Positions 9,601 to 16,940 of a stretch of 64,000 nt of DNA are shown in pieces (position 1 is the first letter of the stretch; each line of letters begins with the position of its first letter). The notes under the pieces are model-generated. The model was not told where the DNA came from, did no database searches, and saw nothing but the letters and a program-made list of their open reading frames with translations. Position numbers and translations under genes: made by a program. Origin of the DNA: Streptomyces pactum (GTDB lineage Bacteria > Actinomycetota > Actinomycetes > Streptomycetales > Streptomycetaceae); NCBI RefSeq assembly GCF_016031615.1, contig NZ_JACYXC010000001.1, forward strand, positions 7,006,001 to 7,070,000, in the 5' to 3' direction.

Positions 9601-9950
9601 ACGGCGACCGGGTGCCGGCGGGTGCCGATCAGGTGACCCCACCGCTGGGGCGGGCGGGTGTGCGGGTCGGACAGGGACGCGGGCACCGGCCAGTCCTCCT
9701 CGGCCACCTCCACCAGGGCGACGTCGACCGTGCCGTCCCGGCGGAACCAGCACACCCGGCCGGCGAACTCCCGCGGGCCGGTGTCCGGCAGGCTGACCGT
9801 CAGCGAACCCGGGCCGGGCGCGTCCGTGCCCACCACATGGGCGGCGGTCAGCGCCAGGCGCGGCGCCACGAGATATCCGGACCCGAACCGCGGGGTGCCC
9901 CCGCCGGGCCGGTACCACCTGATCTGGACCCGCCGGTCGAACTCCATCAC
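6612..9950 (-). CDS. Trypsin-like protease / STAND NTPase / TPR protein
   Basis: 1112-aa three-part protein. Residues 1-190 are a trypsin-like serine protease with an intact triad: His38 (LTAAHVV), Asp76 (TVDVALVEV) and Ser178 (WAGISGGPV). Around residue 298 a Walker A (GPGGQGKTRLA) opens a STAND-type NTPase, with Walker B (LLVIDYAD) near 347. From about residue 600 to the end are helical TPR-like repeats. The order sensor repeats, switch NTPase, protease suggests an inducible signalling or defence protease. The start is GTG 9950 or ATG 9947 behind AGGGGGGAC. It follows the trypco2 gene by 39 nt on the same strand. Domains are seen; the conflict role is inferred from family context. Confidence 0.85.
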   Translation of the reverse strand: MMEFDRRVQIRWYRPGGGTPRFGSGYLVAPRLALTAAHVVGTDAPGPGSLTVSLPDTGPREFAGRVCWFRRDGTVDVALVEVAEEDWPVPASLSDPHTRPPQRWGHLIGTRRHPVAVVGFPRMQKDPAGHDRHDGEVAGVISPCTGSLARRYEVISTDPGIPPDQLPGRAPSAWAGISGGPVIAEARDGGLLCGVVSLDRLASGGTRLTATRTTELLADPDFRRIVAEHAGWEPLLEPAEPADLLEPAARERDLLSPAMLLRADAEAVRFRGRDGELLDLRSWCLDDPRPFSVRVLTGPGGQGKTRLARHLMDGLRAAGWVTGQLRPTLRDVPEDRLRSLVTALPSLLVIDYADTRPDLVRRVVDQLRTTRHRVRLLLLARADGGWRRDGIGETRTDELLAGAEVTALAPLAPAEGPAGARAEAFTDAVTDFALLLDRLPAIPGRPPAGWHSLAAALRPPPDLVRAAYDTVLTVQMAALTTLLQHGTAPVPDAPDDEGGPAAVLLRHEQRYWTRSARENGGRLDGLSPRTPKVAVAVATLCGAADREEAVATLRRGLDVPAHRAGDVAAWLRSLYPPGPDRYWGPLQPDRVGEYLACLVLFDPELRLPLPALVAGGSGDQQVQLFTVLVRAATAYHDNGRTAEPRRIERELLDALDGAEVDTEALLRLDLVMPYEKDRLDTLALRLAERRVTATAGGVRDDGPVRAVVEHGLALDRWGTRLGLAGRPEEAVRAQLDAAGVLRRAAEADRRYASLHVGALPGLSDALLAVGREAEALAVLDEADTELHRLADEGDADPDSWADLGWRLYRLEPRLRAAGREEAAIRALGRSVEFHRRLAGSSLGTDVLLANSVQALGAMLHRAGRLPEALRATEEAVERMRALARINPAGYERWLISALMNLSNMLRDAGRDAEEYAVLTQAVGLAGHRIRIGLAKESEEHLAAHLTLRLGLCEDEAGRAGAALDRLLQAREIWRRLAGARFEEYGVYHARCQRHVADLLMRAGRDEEALAAAAEGVEAWHRLEEAAPGAHGYELVTALSIHAGLLFWLAHDAAGALAATGEAVEICRGLTPTSAVVGSLRLVLGLQAQVLDALGRGPEAQVVRRWLADHPQE

Positions 9951-9989
9951 CGTGCCCGTCCCCCCTGTGCCGGCCGGCTCCGCCGGACG

Positions 9990-10328
9990 CTACTCCCAGT
10001 CGCCGACCGGGACCGGACCGCCGCCCGGCAGCCGCGGGGTGAGCTGCACCGTGACCGTGTGCGTGGTGGTGTCGGAGCTCTCCGTCCGCCCGCCCAGACC
10101 GGCCACCGCGAACCGCAGCCCGCCGTCCGCGCCCCGGGTACGGGTCAGCTCCATGCCCAGTTCCAGCGTGATGTCCCCCAGTACGAAGTGGACGCCCCGG
10201 TCACCGGCACCCGTGCCGTCCGGATCGGCAATCCTGGCCTGGGCCTCGACGATCTGCTCGCGCAGCAGCGCGATCGCGTCGGCCAGGTCCAGCCACTCCT
10301 CGCCCCGGCCGTCCCCCGCACGTCCCAC
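9990..10328 (-). CDS. Trypco2 (trypsin-co-occurring domain 2) protein
   Basis: 112-aa protein with the trypco2 pattern: an N-terminal helix (LADAIALLREQIVEAQ), then GVHFVLGDITLELGMELT and a C-terminal THTVTVQLTPR strand. The domain is known for occurring beside trypsin-like conflict proteins, which is exactly its position here. The start is GTG 10328, chosen because GAGGAGG lies 7 nt upstream; the in-frame ATG at 10382 lacks such a site. It is first in a two-gene operon with the protease-STAND gene. It may bind or gate the protease, which is inference. Confidence 0.8.
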   Translation of the reverse strand: MGRAGDGRGEEWLDLADAIALLREQIVEAQARIADPDGTGAGDRGVHFVLGDITLELGMELTRTRGADGGLRFAVAGLGGRTESSDTTTHTVTVQLTPRLPGGGPVPVGDWE

Positions 10329-10391
10329 CGCGGCCCCTCCTCGTCCCCGGTCCCGCCGTGTGCGCCACGGCCCCCGGCCCATGGTGTCACA

Positions 10392-10420
10392 CGAACTACC
10401 CGGCGTAACAGGGCAGTTCG
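10392..10420 (-). promoter_or_regulatory. Operator-like dyad upstream of the trypco2 operon
   Basis: Inverted repeat with 10-bp arms (10392-10401, 10411-10420) and one mismatch around a 9-nt centre, 64-92 nt upstream of the GTG. It is the least GC-rich patch of the 10329-10748 gap. It could bind a repressor of the operon; no clear -35/-10 pair can be assigned. Confidence 0.35.
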
Positions 10421-10748
10421 GTCCCTTGGGGTCCTGCGGCGCCCCGCCGTGTCCGGCCGGGCGGGCACGGAGCGGGCACGACCGCGCCGAGCGGGCGCCG
10501 GTGACCCGCGGCACGCCGGGCCGGCCGGACGGCCCGGTACGGCACACCTGGCCGGTCCCACCGCCGCCGGCCCCCGACCGCCCGGGTGCCGGGGTGACGG
10601 CCGGGACCCCGGCCGCACCGGGACGTCCGGGGGCCCGGTCGCCGCGCCGGGATCGGCACTGCGCCCGCGCCGGGACGGCGAACGGATTGAGTACCGTCTG
10701 AGTACCCACGCTCAGGCCCCCGCCCCTCCGGCCGAAGAAGCTGTGATC

Positions 10749-11111
10749 ATGACGAAGAATCCCGGCGGCGGGGGCGGATCGGTGGTCGCCGGCCGGGCCG
10801 GAGGCATCCCGGAGCACCGGCTGAAGTCGATGGCGGTGAGCGCGGCGCACTCCAACGCCGAGTTCTTCTGCCCGGACGGACGTGCGACGCTCCGCGAATC
10901 GCGGGCGACGACGGTCACCGGCCGGCCCGCCCACACCGTGGCCCTGAAGGTGTCCCACCGCGACTGCGGCACCCTCCACCTCCGGCTGACGCTGGCGTCG
11001 GTGGACGACGACCGCTCGGCCTTCCTCATCGGCCTCGCCACGTGGGCCGAGCGGGACGTCGCCGGCCGGGAGATGGTGGACGCGGTGCTGGCGGACGCCT
11101 CCCTGCTGTAG
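10749..11111 (+). CDS. Hypothetical protein
   Basis: 120-aa protein of unrecognised family, without signal peptide or membrane segment. A glycine-rich start leads to a mixed alpha/beta-looking body (AFFCPDG-like segment, TVALKVSHRDCGTLHLRLTL, then SAFLIGLATWAERDV) that reads like a small ligand-binding or LpqN-type fold, but I cannot support a name. ATG 10749 lies 6 nt after an in-frame GTG (10743) that is an alternative start. It is divergent from the trypco2 operon and could belong to that locus or be independent. Confidence 0.6.
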   Translation: MTKNPGGGGGSVVAGRAGGIPEHRLKSMAVSAAHSNAEFFCPDGRATLRESRATTVTGRPAHTVALKVSHRDCGTLHLRLTLASVDDDRSAFLIGLATWAERDVAGREMVDAVLADASLL

Positions 11112-11400
11112 GTGGGAAGGTCCGGAGGCCTCCTCCCGGCCACGCGGGCGGTCCCGCGCGCCGCCACGGCCGGACCCGGTGCGACCGGGGCGTGCACGAC
11201 GAAGGGCGCCGGGGCCGGGGCAGACCTGCGGCGGGTCCGGCTCCGGCGGCCCCCGGGGCTCGGCGCCCCCGGCTGCGACGCCTTGGCCCGGCGGCCCCGC
11301 GGCTCCGGCGCCCGCCCCGGCAGTTCCTCGGGGCCCGGTGAACCGCCGCCCCGCATCCGCCCGCCCGTCGACCGGCCCGCCACCTGGCAGGATGCCGGTC

Positions 11401-12138
11401 ATGACGACAGCCGACAAGCAGGAGAAGTCCCGTCAGGCGGGCTCTTTCGGGGCAGCGGCGGACGCCTACGAACGCGGCCGCCCGCCCTACCCGCCGGAGG
11501 CGGTGGACTGGCTGGTGCCCGGCCACGCGCGGACCGTGGTCGATCTCGGCGCGGGGACCGGCAAGCTGACCCGCGCCCTGCGGGCACCGGGCCGGGAGGT
11601 CATCGCGGTCGAGCCGTCGGCCGGGATGCGCGAGAAGTTCGCCCAGGTGCTGCCGGACGTACGGGTGGTGGAAGGGACCGCCGAGTCGGTGCCCCTCGCC
11701 GACGACGGCGCGGACACCCTGGTCTGCGCCCAGGCCTGGCACTGGGTGGACCCCGAGCGTGCGGTCCCGGAGGCGGCCCGGGTGCTGCGCCCGGGCGGGC
11801 GGCTGAGCCTGGTGTGGAACTCCCGCGACACCTCCGCGCCCTGGGTCGCGAAGCTGGACCGCATCCTGCGCGACTGCGCCGCGGCCCCGACGAGGGACCG
11901 GCAGGTGGACCGCGTGGGCGCGCCGTTCGGCCCCGTCGAGCGGCGGGACTTCCGTTGGAGCCACCCGATGACGACCGACGAGATCATGGACATGGTCGCC
12001 TCCCGCAGCTACGTGATCACTCTGCGGCCCGCAGCGCGGGAGGAACTGCTGGCGCGGGTCCGCGCACTCCTGGACGCGGAGCGCCCGGCGGCGATGCCGT
12101 ACCTGACGGAGTGTTACCGGACGCAGCTCGGGGCCTGA
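11401..12138 (+). CDS. Class I SAM-dependent methyltransferase
   Basis: 245-aa methyltransferase with a Rossmann-type SAM motif I (VVDLGAGTGKLT), acidic motif (VIAVEPSAGM), and AQAWHWVDPERAVPEAARVLRPGG, typical of the methyltransferase-11 family. Members annotated this way act on small molecules; the substrate is unknown. ATG 11401 is preferred because AGGAT sits about 8 nt upstream; ATG 11392 in frame is an alternative. It is a single gene with no co-directional partner. Confidence 0.85.
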   Translation: MTTADKQEKSRQAGSFGAAADAYERGRPPYPPEAVDWLVPGHARTVVDLGAGTGKLTRALRAPGREVIAVEPSAGMREKFAQVLPDVRVVEGTAESVPLADDGADTLVCAQAWHWVDPERAVPEAARVLRPGGRLSLVWNSRDTSAPWVAKLDRILRDCAAAPTRDRQVDRVGAPFGPVERRDFRWSHPMTTDEIMDMVASRSYVITLRPAAREELLARVRALLDAERPAAMPYLTECYRTQLGA

Positions 12139-12373
12139 TCTGCGGGGGCCGGCGGCATCTCGTCCCCCTACCCGACGAGGCGCGGCCCACCTGGGACGGC
12201 GCCCGTCAGGGATGGCTGTCCGCCGGGGGCGGCGGTGTCGGCGGAGGTGGCTGCCCCCGGGCGGCTGCCCTGTCGTACATGCGACGCTATCGGTCGCCGT
12301 GCGGCATGTGCCGGAATTCCTGGAAGCGGTGAAAACCGGCGAGGCCCGGCGGTGAAGTCGCAGGTCGCGAACT

Positions 12374-12462
12374 GTGCTCCCCGCGCACGCGGGGATGGTC
12401 CCGGACCGGCGACCCTCACCTTCGCCGCGCGCCGGTGCTCCCCGCGCACGCGGGGATGGTCC
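12374..12462 (+). CRISPR. Minimal type I-E-like CRISPR array, two repeats
   Basis: Two identical 28-nt repeats at 12374-12401 and 12435-12462 (starting GTGCTCCCCGCGCACG, ending GGGATGGTCC) flank one 33-nt spacer, giving the 61-nt period standard for type I-E arrays. The repeat has the CCCCGCG/CGCGGGG hairpin and matches the actinobacterial I-E type. No third repeat exists at 12313 or 12496. No cas gene is in the window. If transcribed as in E. coli, the leader would lie to the left. It is an orphan or degenerate array. Confidence 0.85.
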
Positions 12463-12649
12463 GGGACCGCCGGCGGTCGGAGCGCGGTGTTCTCGCCCCG
12501 GAGCTCGACCGGTGCGGCATAGGCCGACCGGTGTCACGGGAAAGGGCGGTGCCGGCCGGGGCGGTGGTCCGGGGGCAACCGGAAACGGGCGGCACCGCCA
12601 GGGCCGGGCCGGCCGTGACGGTGCCTCCTTCGGGGCGGGGCCTGCTGCG

Positions 12650-12670
12650 GGTTACCGGTTACCGGTTACC
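12650..12670. repeat. Three tandem GGTTACC heptamers
   Basis: Three perfect tandem copies of the 7-mer GGTTACC. The stop codon of the haloperoxidase gene (12666-12668, minus strand) lies inside the third copy, so repeat expansion or contraction could alter that C-terminus. Confidence 0.6.
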
Positions 12671-14003
12671 GGAGCAGGTCGTCGAAGTGGGCGAGGGTGT
12701 ACGCCCCCACGCGGCTGCCGAGTCCGACCCCGGCGACATCCGCGGACCGGGTGTGGATGCCCGACCAGATCCGGGCGTCGACGTTCTCCTGGGTCAGCTG
12801 GCGCCACGAGGTGTAGGTGCGGGTGACGCCCGGCGCGGTGCCGCTGGTCATCTCGAACGGCCCGGTGCGGGCGCCGACCAGGGTGGTCAGCACCTCTTCC
12901 GCGGCACCGGCGTAGGTGGTGTGACCGCTGGGGTAGTCGGGGTGCTGCGGGGTGGTGTGCAGCGGGGTCCAGTCGCGGTCGGGGACGGTGGCGGGGTCGC
13001 CGTCGATGTCGGCGGAGCGGATCGCGGTGACCGGCCGCCACCGCAGGTGGGCGTACTTGCTGTCGGAAGTGGCGATTTGGGTGTCCACCTGGGCGACGTG
13101 GAACAGCGCCACCAGCTCGGCCCGGTCGGCCAACGGCTCCCGCGCCGACCGGGCCAGCGCGACCCGGAGCGGTTCGTTGTACAGGGGCATCGAGGACCCC
13201 AGCCAGAAGTTGGCCGTCTCGGTCTGCTCCGGGGTGCGCCGTGAACTGTTGGCCTCGCCGACGGCGCGTACCTCGGCCAGATCGGCGCGGTACCGGGCCG
13301 AGCCGAGGGCGGGCGGCGGGCCCAGCCGGAACTGGTCGGGCCGGTCGAGCAGGAACGGCCGTGCGTGGCGGGTGCCGGCCTGGATCGCCGGTCCGAGGTC
13401 GGGCGGGGTCAGCTGCCACACCCCGGGGCCCGGCGCGGGCGGGGTGAACGGAACCTCGACCGAGGCGGGGTCCAGCCCGTCCCCCTCGCGGGAGGCCAGC
13501 ACGGTACGGGCCTGCCGGACGCCGGCCGCGAGCCCCCGGTCCTCCGCCGCGCCGTCCGGGATGCGGTCCAGCGTCCGCCGCAGCGCCGCGTCCAGTTCGG
13601 CGGTGCGCGCGGGGACCAGGGTGACCAGCGACTTGTGCACGGCGCCGGCGAGCGCCGCCTCCTGGAAGGCGCCGCGGTCCACGCCGGCCGGGGTGCGCTC
13701 CACGGCCCGGGTCGCGGCGAGCCAACTGATCGCCCAGGTGCGGCTGTCGGCGACCTGCGTCGGCGTACCGGCCGCCGCGATGGTCGCGACCGTGGTGTCG
13801 TACCACTCGACCGCGGTGTCGGCGCGTGCCTGACCGGCGACCGGCGCGGGGCCGGCGGGCCGCGCCGCGGCGGTGGTGGCCATCGCGGTCAGGGCGGTCA
13901 GGGCCGCCCCCAGGGCCAGGGCGGCCCGGCGGCCCGGACGCGCCCCCGTCCCGCCGGCCGGGGCGGAGGGAGGGAAGCGGTGTTGGAGCTGGGAACGGCG
14001 CAT
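12666..14003 (-). CDS. Exported vanadium-dependent haloperoxidase/PAP2 family protein
   Basis: 445-aa protein of the vanadium haloperoxidase/PAP2 superfamily. The vanadate/phosphate site is complete: KYAHLRWRP (K-x6-RP), PSGHTTYAG, and RIWSGIHTRSAD with its terminal Arg/His. An N-terminal segment with GRR followed by ALALGAALTALTAMATTAAA is a Tat- or Sec-type export signal. Members either oxidise halides with peroxide or hydrolyse phosphate; the sequence does not decide. The ATG at 14003 has AAGGAG about 8 nt upstream. A promoter with an overlapping G-tract palindrome lies about 100 nt upstream. Confidence 0.85.
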   Translation of the reverse strand: MRRSQLQHRFPPSAPAGGTGARPGRRAALALGAALTALTAMATTAAARPAGPAPVAGQARADTAVEWYDTTVATIAAAGTPTQVADSRTWAISWLAATRAVERTPAGVDRGAFQEAALAGAVHKSLVTLVPARTAELDAALRRTLDRIPDGAAEDRGLAAGVRQARTVLASREGDGLDPASVEVPFTPPAPGPGVWQLTPPDLGPAIQAGTRHARPFLLDRPDQFRLGPPPALGSARYRADLAEVRAVGEANSSRRTPEQTETANFWLGSSMPLYNEPLRVALARSAREPLADRAELVALFHVAQVDTQIATSDSKYAHLRWRPVTAIRSADIDGDPATVPDRDWTPLHTTPQHPDYPSGHTTYAGAAEEVLTTLVGARTGPFEMTSGTAPGVTRTYTSWRQLTQENVDARIWSGIHTRSADVAGVGLGSRVGAYTLAHFDDLLR

Positions 14004-14098
14004 GACGACTCCTTGCCGAAGTGATGGGAGAAAACAGCGGAAACAGGCATGAAGCGATGGCTCGTGATGGCGTGTCACTGCCCGCCCTCACACCGACG

Positions 14099-14128
14099 AC
14101 TATACCCCCTGGGGGTACCTGACGTCAG
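14099..14128 (-). promoter_or_regulatory. Promoter with overlapping CsoR-like operator for the haloperoxidase
   Basis: On the minus strand CTGACG (14128-14123) and TATAGT (14104-14099) are spaced 18 nt apart, a good sigma70-type pair. A perfect 15-nt palindrome TACCCCCTGGGGGTA (14103-14117) fills the spacer and overlaps the -10, as repressor operators do. C/G-tract palindromes of this shape are known for CsoR-family (copper or persulfide) repressors. Predicted leader about 90 nt. The palindrome is seen; the regulator is inferred. Confidence 0.55.
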
Positions 14129-14649
14129 GAGGTCGGGGAGATGGTGGGGCAGGTGTCCGGTCGGGAGGAGCCGGTGCCGGCCGCGGCGGGCCGGCACCGA
14201 TCGCGGCGGCCGGGGCCCGCCCGCCCCAGGCCTCGGGCGCCGGCCGGTCCGGATCGCGCGACGAGCGGAAGCAGCGGCCGCCCGCCACGGGCGCCGCGTC
14301 CCGGCCGCGCCGCTTCCGAGGGCCGGCCGAGGTTTCCCGGCCCGCCGGGCGCGGCGCCGGACCGCTCATGGGGCCTGCCTCGGGCATCCGCTGCCGAGCC
14401 CATGGCGGTATGAGCGGCCCGGGCCCGTCCGGGGAGCCCGCGCCGTTGCCCGTCCCGGAGTCGGTGCCGGTGAGCCCGTCCCGGTGAGCCACAGCCCCGG
14501 GGAGCCCGATCCGGGAGCCCGCCCCGGTGACCCCGCGCCGAGGGGCCCGTCCCGGCGGCACCCCGCCCCGGCGGCGTCGCCCTAACACGTGCGCCGCGCC
14601 GCCGGGCGGCCGGGGGCCGAGGGGCGGGCCGTACCCCGTCCGTACCCTG
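14129..14649. other. Gene-free stretch upstream of the GlxA-type regulator
   Basis: Low-complexity GC-rich DNA with open frames but no recognisable protein, RBS or clear hairpin. It must contain the promoter of the plus-strand regulator gene, which I cannot point to. Confidence 0.4.
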
Positions 14650-15612
14650 GTGACCGTGCCACCCTCCCGCCTGAACCGTGTCGCCGTCCTCGTGCTCGAA
14701 GGCGCCAAGCCCCTCGACGTCGGCATCCCCGCCCAGGTGTTCACCACCCGCGCGAGCATGCCGTACGAGGTGCGGGTCTGCGGCGCGGCGCCCGGCCTGG
14801 TGACCGGCGCCGACGGGCTGTCCTACCACGTCGCCCACGGCCTGGACGCGCTGCGCTGGGCCGACATCGTCTTCATCCCCGGCTACCGGTTCCCCGACCG
14901 CGAGGACCCGCCGCCGGCCGTCGTGGAGGAGCTGCTGGCCGCCCACCACCGGGGCGCGCGGCTCGCCGCCATCTCCACCGGCGCCTTCGCGCTCGCCGCC
15001 ACGGGACTGCTCGACGGCAGGCGCGCCACGACCCACTGGCACTACGCCCGGGCGCTCATGGAGAAGCACCCGCTGATCCGGGTGGACGAGAACGTGCTCT
15101 TCGTCGACGAGGGCAGCGTGCTGACGTCGGCCGGTGCCGCCTCCGGCATCGACCTGTGCCTGCACATCCTCCGCCGCGACCTGGGGGTGGCCGCCTCCAA
15201 CCACGCGGCCAGGCGCCTGGTGGCCGCCCCCTACCGCAGCGGCGGCCAGGCGCAGTACGTGCCCCGCAGCGTGCCCGAGCCGCTCGGCGAGCGGTTCGCC
15301 GCCACCCGCGAGTGGGCGCTGCACCGGCTCGGGGAACCCCTCACCCTCAAGGTGCTCGCCCGCCACGCGGCGGTCTCTCCCCGCACGTTCTCGCGGCGCT
15401 TCGTCGAGGACACGGGATACACGCCGATGCAGTGGGTGATGCGCGCCCGCATCGACGCGGCCCGCGAACTGCTGGAGCGTTCGGAACGGAGCGTCGAGCA
15501 GATCGCCGCCGATGTCGGCCTGGGCACCGGCGCCAACCTGCGGACGCACTTCCAGCGCATCCTCGGCACCACCCCCAGCGAGTACCGGCGCACCTTCACC
15601 CGTGGCGAGTAG
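14650..15612 (+). CDS. GlxA/FtrA family transcriptional regulator
   Basis: 320-aa protein with an N-terminal DJ-1/PfpI-like domain (VAVLVLEGAKPLDVGIP to about residue 185) and a C-terminal AraC-type double helix-turn-helix (LTLKVLARHAAVSPRTFSRR, then IAADVGLGTGANLRTHFQR). The nucleophile Cys of true DJ-1 enzymes is replaced: AISTGAFALA where ISTGAxxLA is usual for the regulators. The ligand is unknown. GTG 14650 or GTG 14656 is the start; no strong RBS is seen. It lies 100 nt upstream of the GAPDH gene on the same strand and may regulate it. Confidence 0.85.
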   Translation: MTVPPSRLNRVAVLVLEGAKPLDVGIPAQVFTTRASMPYEVRVCGAAPGLVTGADGLSYHVAHGLDALRWADIVFIPGYRFPDREDPPPAVVEELLAAHHRGARLAAISTGAFALAATGLLDGRRATTHWHYARALMEKHPLIRVDENVLFVDEGSVLTSAGAASGIDLCLHILRRDLGVAASNHAARRLVAAPYRSGGQAQYVPRSVPEPLGERFAATREWALHRLGEPLTLKVLARHAAVSPRTFSRRFVEDTGYTPMQWVMRARIDAARELLERSERSVEQIAADVGLGTGANLRTHFQRILGTTPSEYRRTFTRGE

Positions 15613-15712
15613 CCGGCGACCTGGCACGATCCTTTCGGACCGTGGCGCTGACGACGCGGTCACCGGGCGGCACCGTGGGCGAGGCTGGTGCCGAACCGAA
15701 GGGACACCGCCC

Positions 15713-16711
15713 ATGACTCGTATCGCCATCAACGGATTCGGACGCATCGGCCGCAATGTGCTGCGCGCGCTGCTGGAACGCGACAGCGACCTTGAGGTCG
15801 TCGCGGTCAACGACCTCACCGAGCCCGCCGTCCTCGCACGGCTGCTCGCCTACGACACCACGGCCGGCCGGCTGGGCCGCCCGGTGACCGTGGACGGGGA
15901 CGCGCTCGTCGTGGACGGCCGCCGCATCAAGGTGCTCGCCGAGCGCGAGCCGGCGCAGCTGCCGTGGGCCGAACTCGGCGTGGACATCGTCCTGGAGGCG
16001 ACCGGCCGTTTCACGGCGGCCGGGGACGCCCGTGCGCACCTGGCCGCGGGTGCGCGGAAGGTGCTGGTCAGCGCCCCGTCGAACGGTGCCGACGTCACCC
16101 TCGCGTTCGGCGTCAACACCGACACGTACGACCCGGCCGCGCACACGATCGTCTCGAACGCCTCGTGCACGACGAACGCCCTCGCGCCGCTGGCCGCGGT
16201 GCTGGACGAGCTCGCCGGCATCGAGCACGGCTTCATGACCACGGTGCACGCCTACACCCAGGAGCAGAACCTCCAGGACGGCCCGCACCGCGACGCCCGC
16301 CGGGCCCGCTCCGCCGCGGTCAACATCGTGCCGACCACGACGGGCGCGGCCAAGGCGATCGGCCTGGTGCTGCCGAACCTCGACGGCAAGCTGTCGGGTG
16401 ACTCGATCCGGGTGCCGGTTCCGGTGGGCTCCATCGTGGAGCTGAACACGACCGTCAGCCGCGACGTCACGCGTGACGAGGTGCTGGCGGCGTACCGGGC
16501 CGCGGCCGAGGGGCCGCTCGCCGGCATCCTGGAGTACTCGGAGGACCCGCTGGTGTCGTCCGACATCACCGGGAACCCGGCCTCGTCGATCTTCGACTCG
16601 GCCCTCACCCGCGTCGACGGCCGCCACATCAAGGTCGTCGCCTGGTACGACAACGAGTGGGGCTTCTCCAACCGCGTCATCGACACGCTGGAACTCCTCG
16701 CCGCCGGCTGA
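15713..16711 (+). CDS. gap: Type I glyceraldehyde-3-phosphate dehydrogenase
   Basis: 332-aa GAPDH, full length. NAD-binding INGFGRIGRNVLRAL at the N-terminus; catalytic Cys152 in SNASCTTNALAPL; His near 180 in TTVHAYTQEQ; and WYDNEWGFSNRV at the C-terminus. It catalyses oxidative phosphorylation of glyceraldehyde 3-phosphate in glycolysis. Streptomyces have several copies; this one is not in a pgk-tpi operon. It sits between a GlxA-type regulator and the P450 at the edge of the NRPS cluster, so it could be an accessory or drug-insensitive copy, which is inference. It ends at a strong hairpin. Confidence 0.93.
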   Translation: MTRIAINGFGRIGRNVLRALLERDSDLEVVAVNDLTEPAVLARLLAYDTTAGRLGRPVTVDGDALVVDGRRIKVLAEREPAQLPWAELGVDIVLEATGRFTAAGDARAHLAAGARKVLVSAPSNGADVTLAFGVNTDTYDPAAHTIVSNASCTTNALAPLAAVLDELAGIEHGFMTTVHAYTQEQNLQDGPHRDARRARSAAVNIVPTTTGAAKAIGLVLPNLDGKLSGDSIRVPVPVGSIVELNTTVSRDVTRDEVLAAYRAAAEGPLAGILEYSEDPLVSSDITGNPASSIFDSALTRVDGRHIKVVAWYDNEWGFSNRVIDTLELLAAG

Positions 16712-16737
16712 CCGGACGGCCGGAACACGGCCGACGC

Positions 16738-16783
16738 CGAACGGCCCGGGCAGGGGGCACCGCCCCCGCGCCCGGGCCGTTCG
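16738..16783. terminator. Bidirectional terminator between gap and P450
   Basis: Perfect 14-bp stem (16738-16751 with 16770-16783) enclosing a second small GGGGG/CCCCC stem. It lies 26 nt after the gap stop and 160 nt after the P450 stop on the other strand, so it probably serves both convergent genes. Confidence 0.75.
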
Positions 16784-16940
16784 CCGTCGCCACCGCGCCC
16801 GGGGGTCGGGTCCCGGGTGACGGTGCGGTCCCGGGACGACCTTCGGCTGACGTCGCGGCGCGATCCCGGGCCGTGGCCGGGCCGGCTCCGGATGCGCGCC
16901 GCCGGCGGAGCGGGCCGGCCCCCGGGTCCGCGCCCGGCGG

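Noticed and set aside
12484..12515. Possible third, degenerate CRISPR repeat (GTGTTCTCGCCCCG)
   Set aside because: It is not at the expected 61-nt interval (12496) and lacks the CGCGGGG half of the hairpin.
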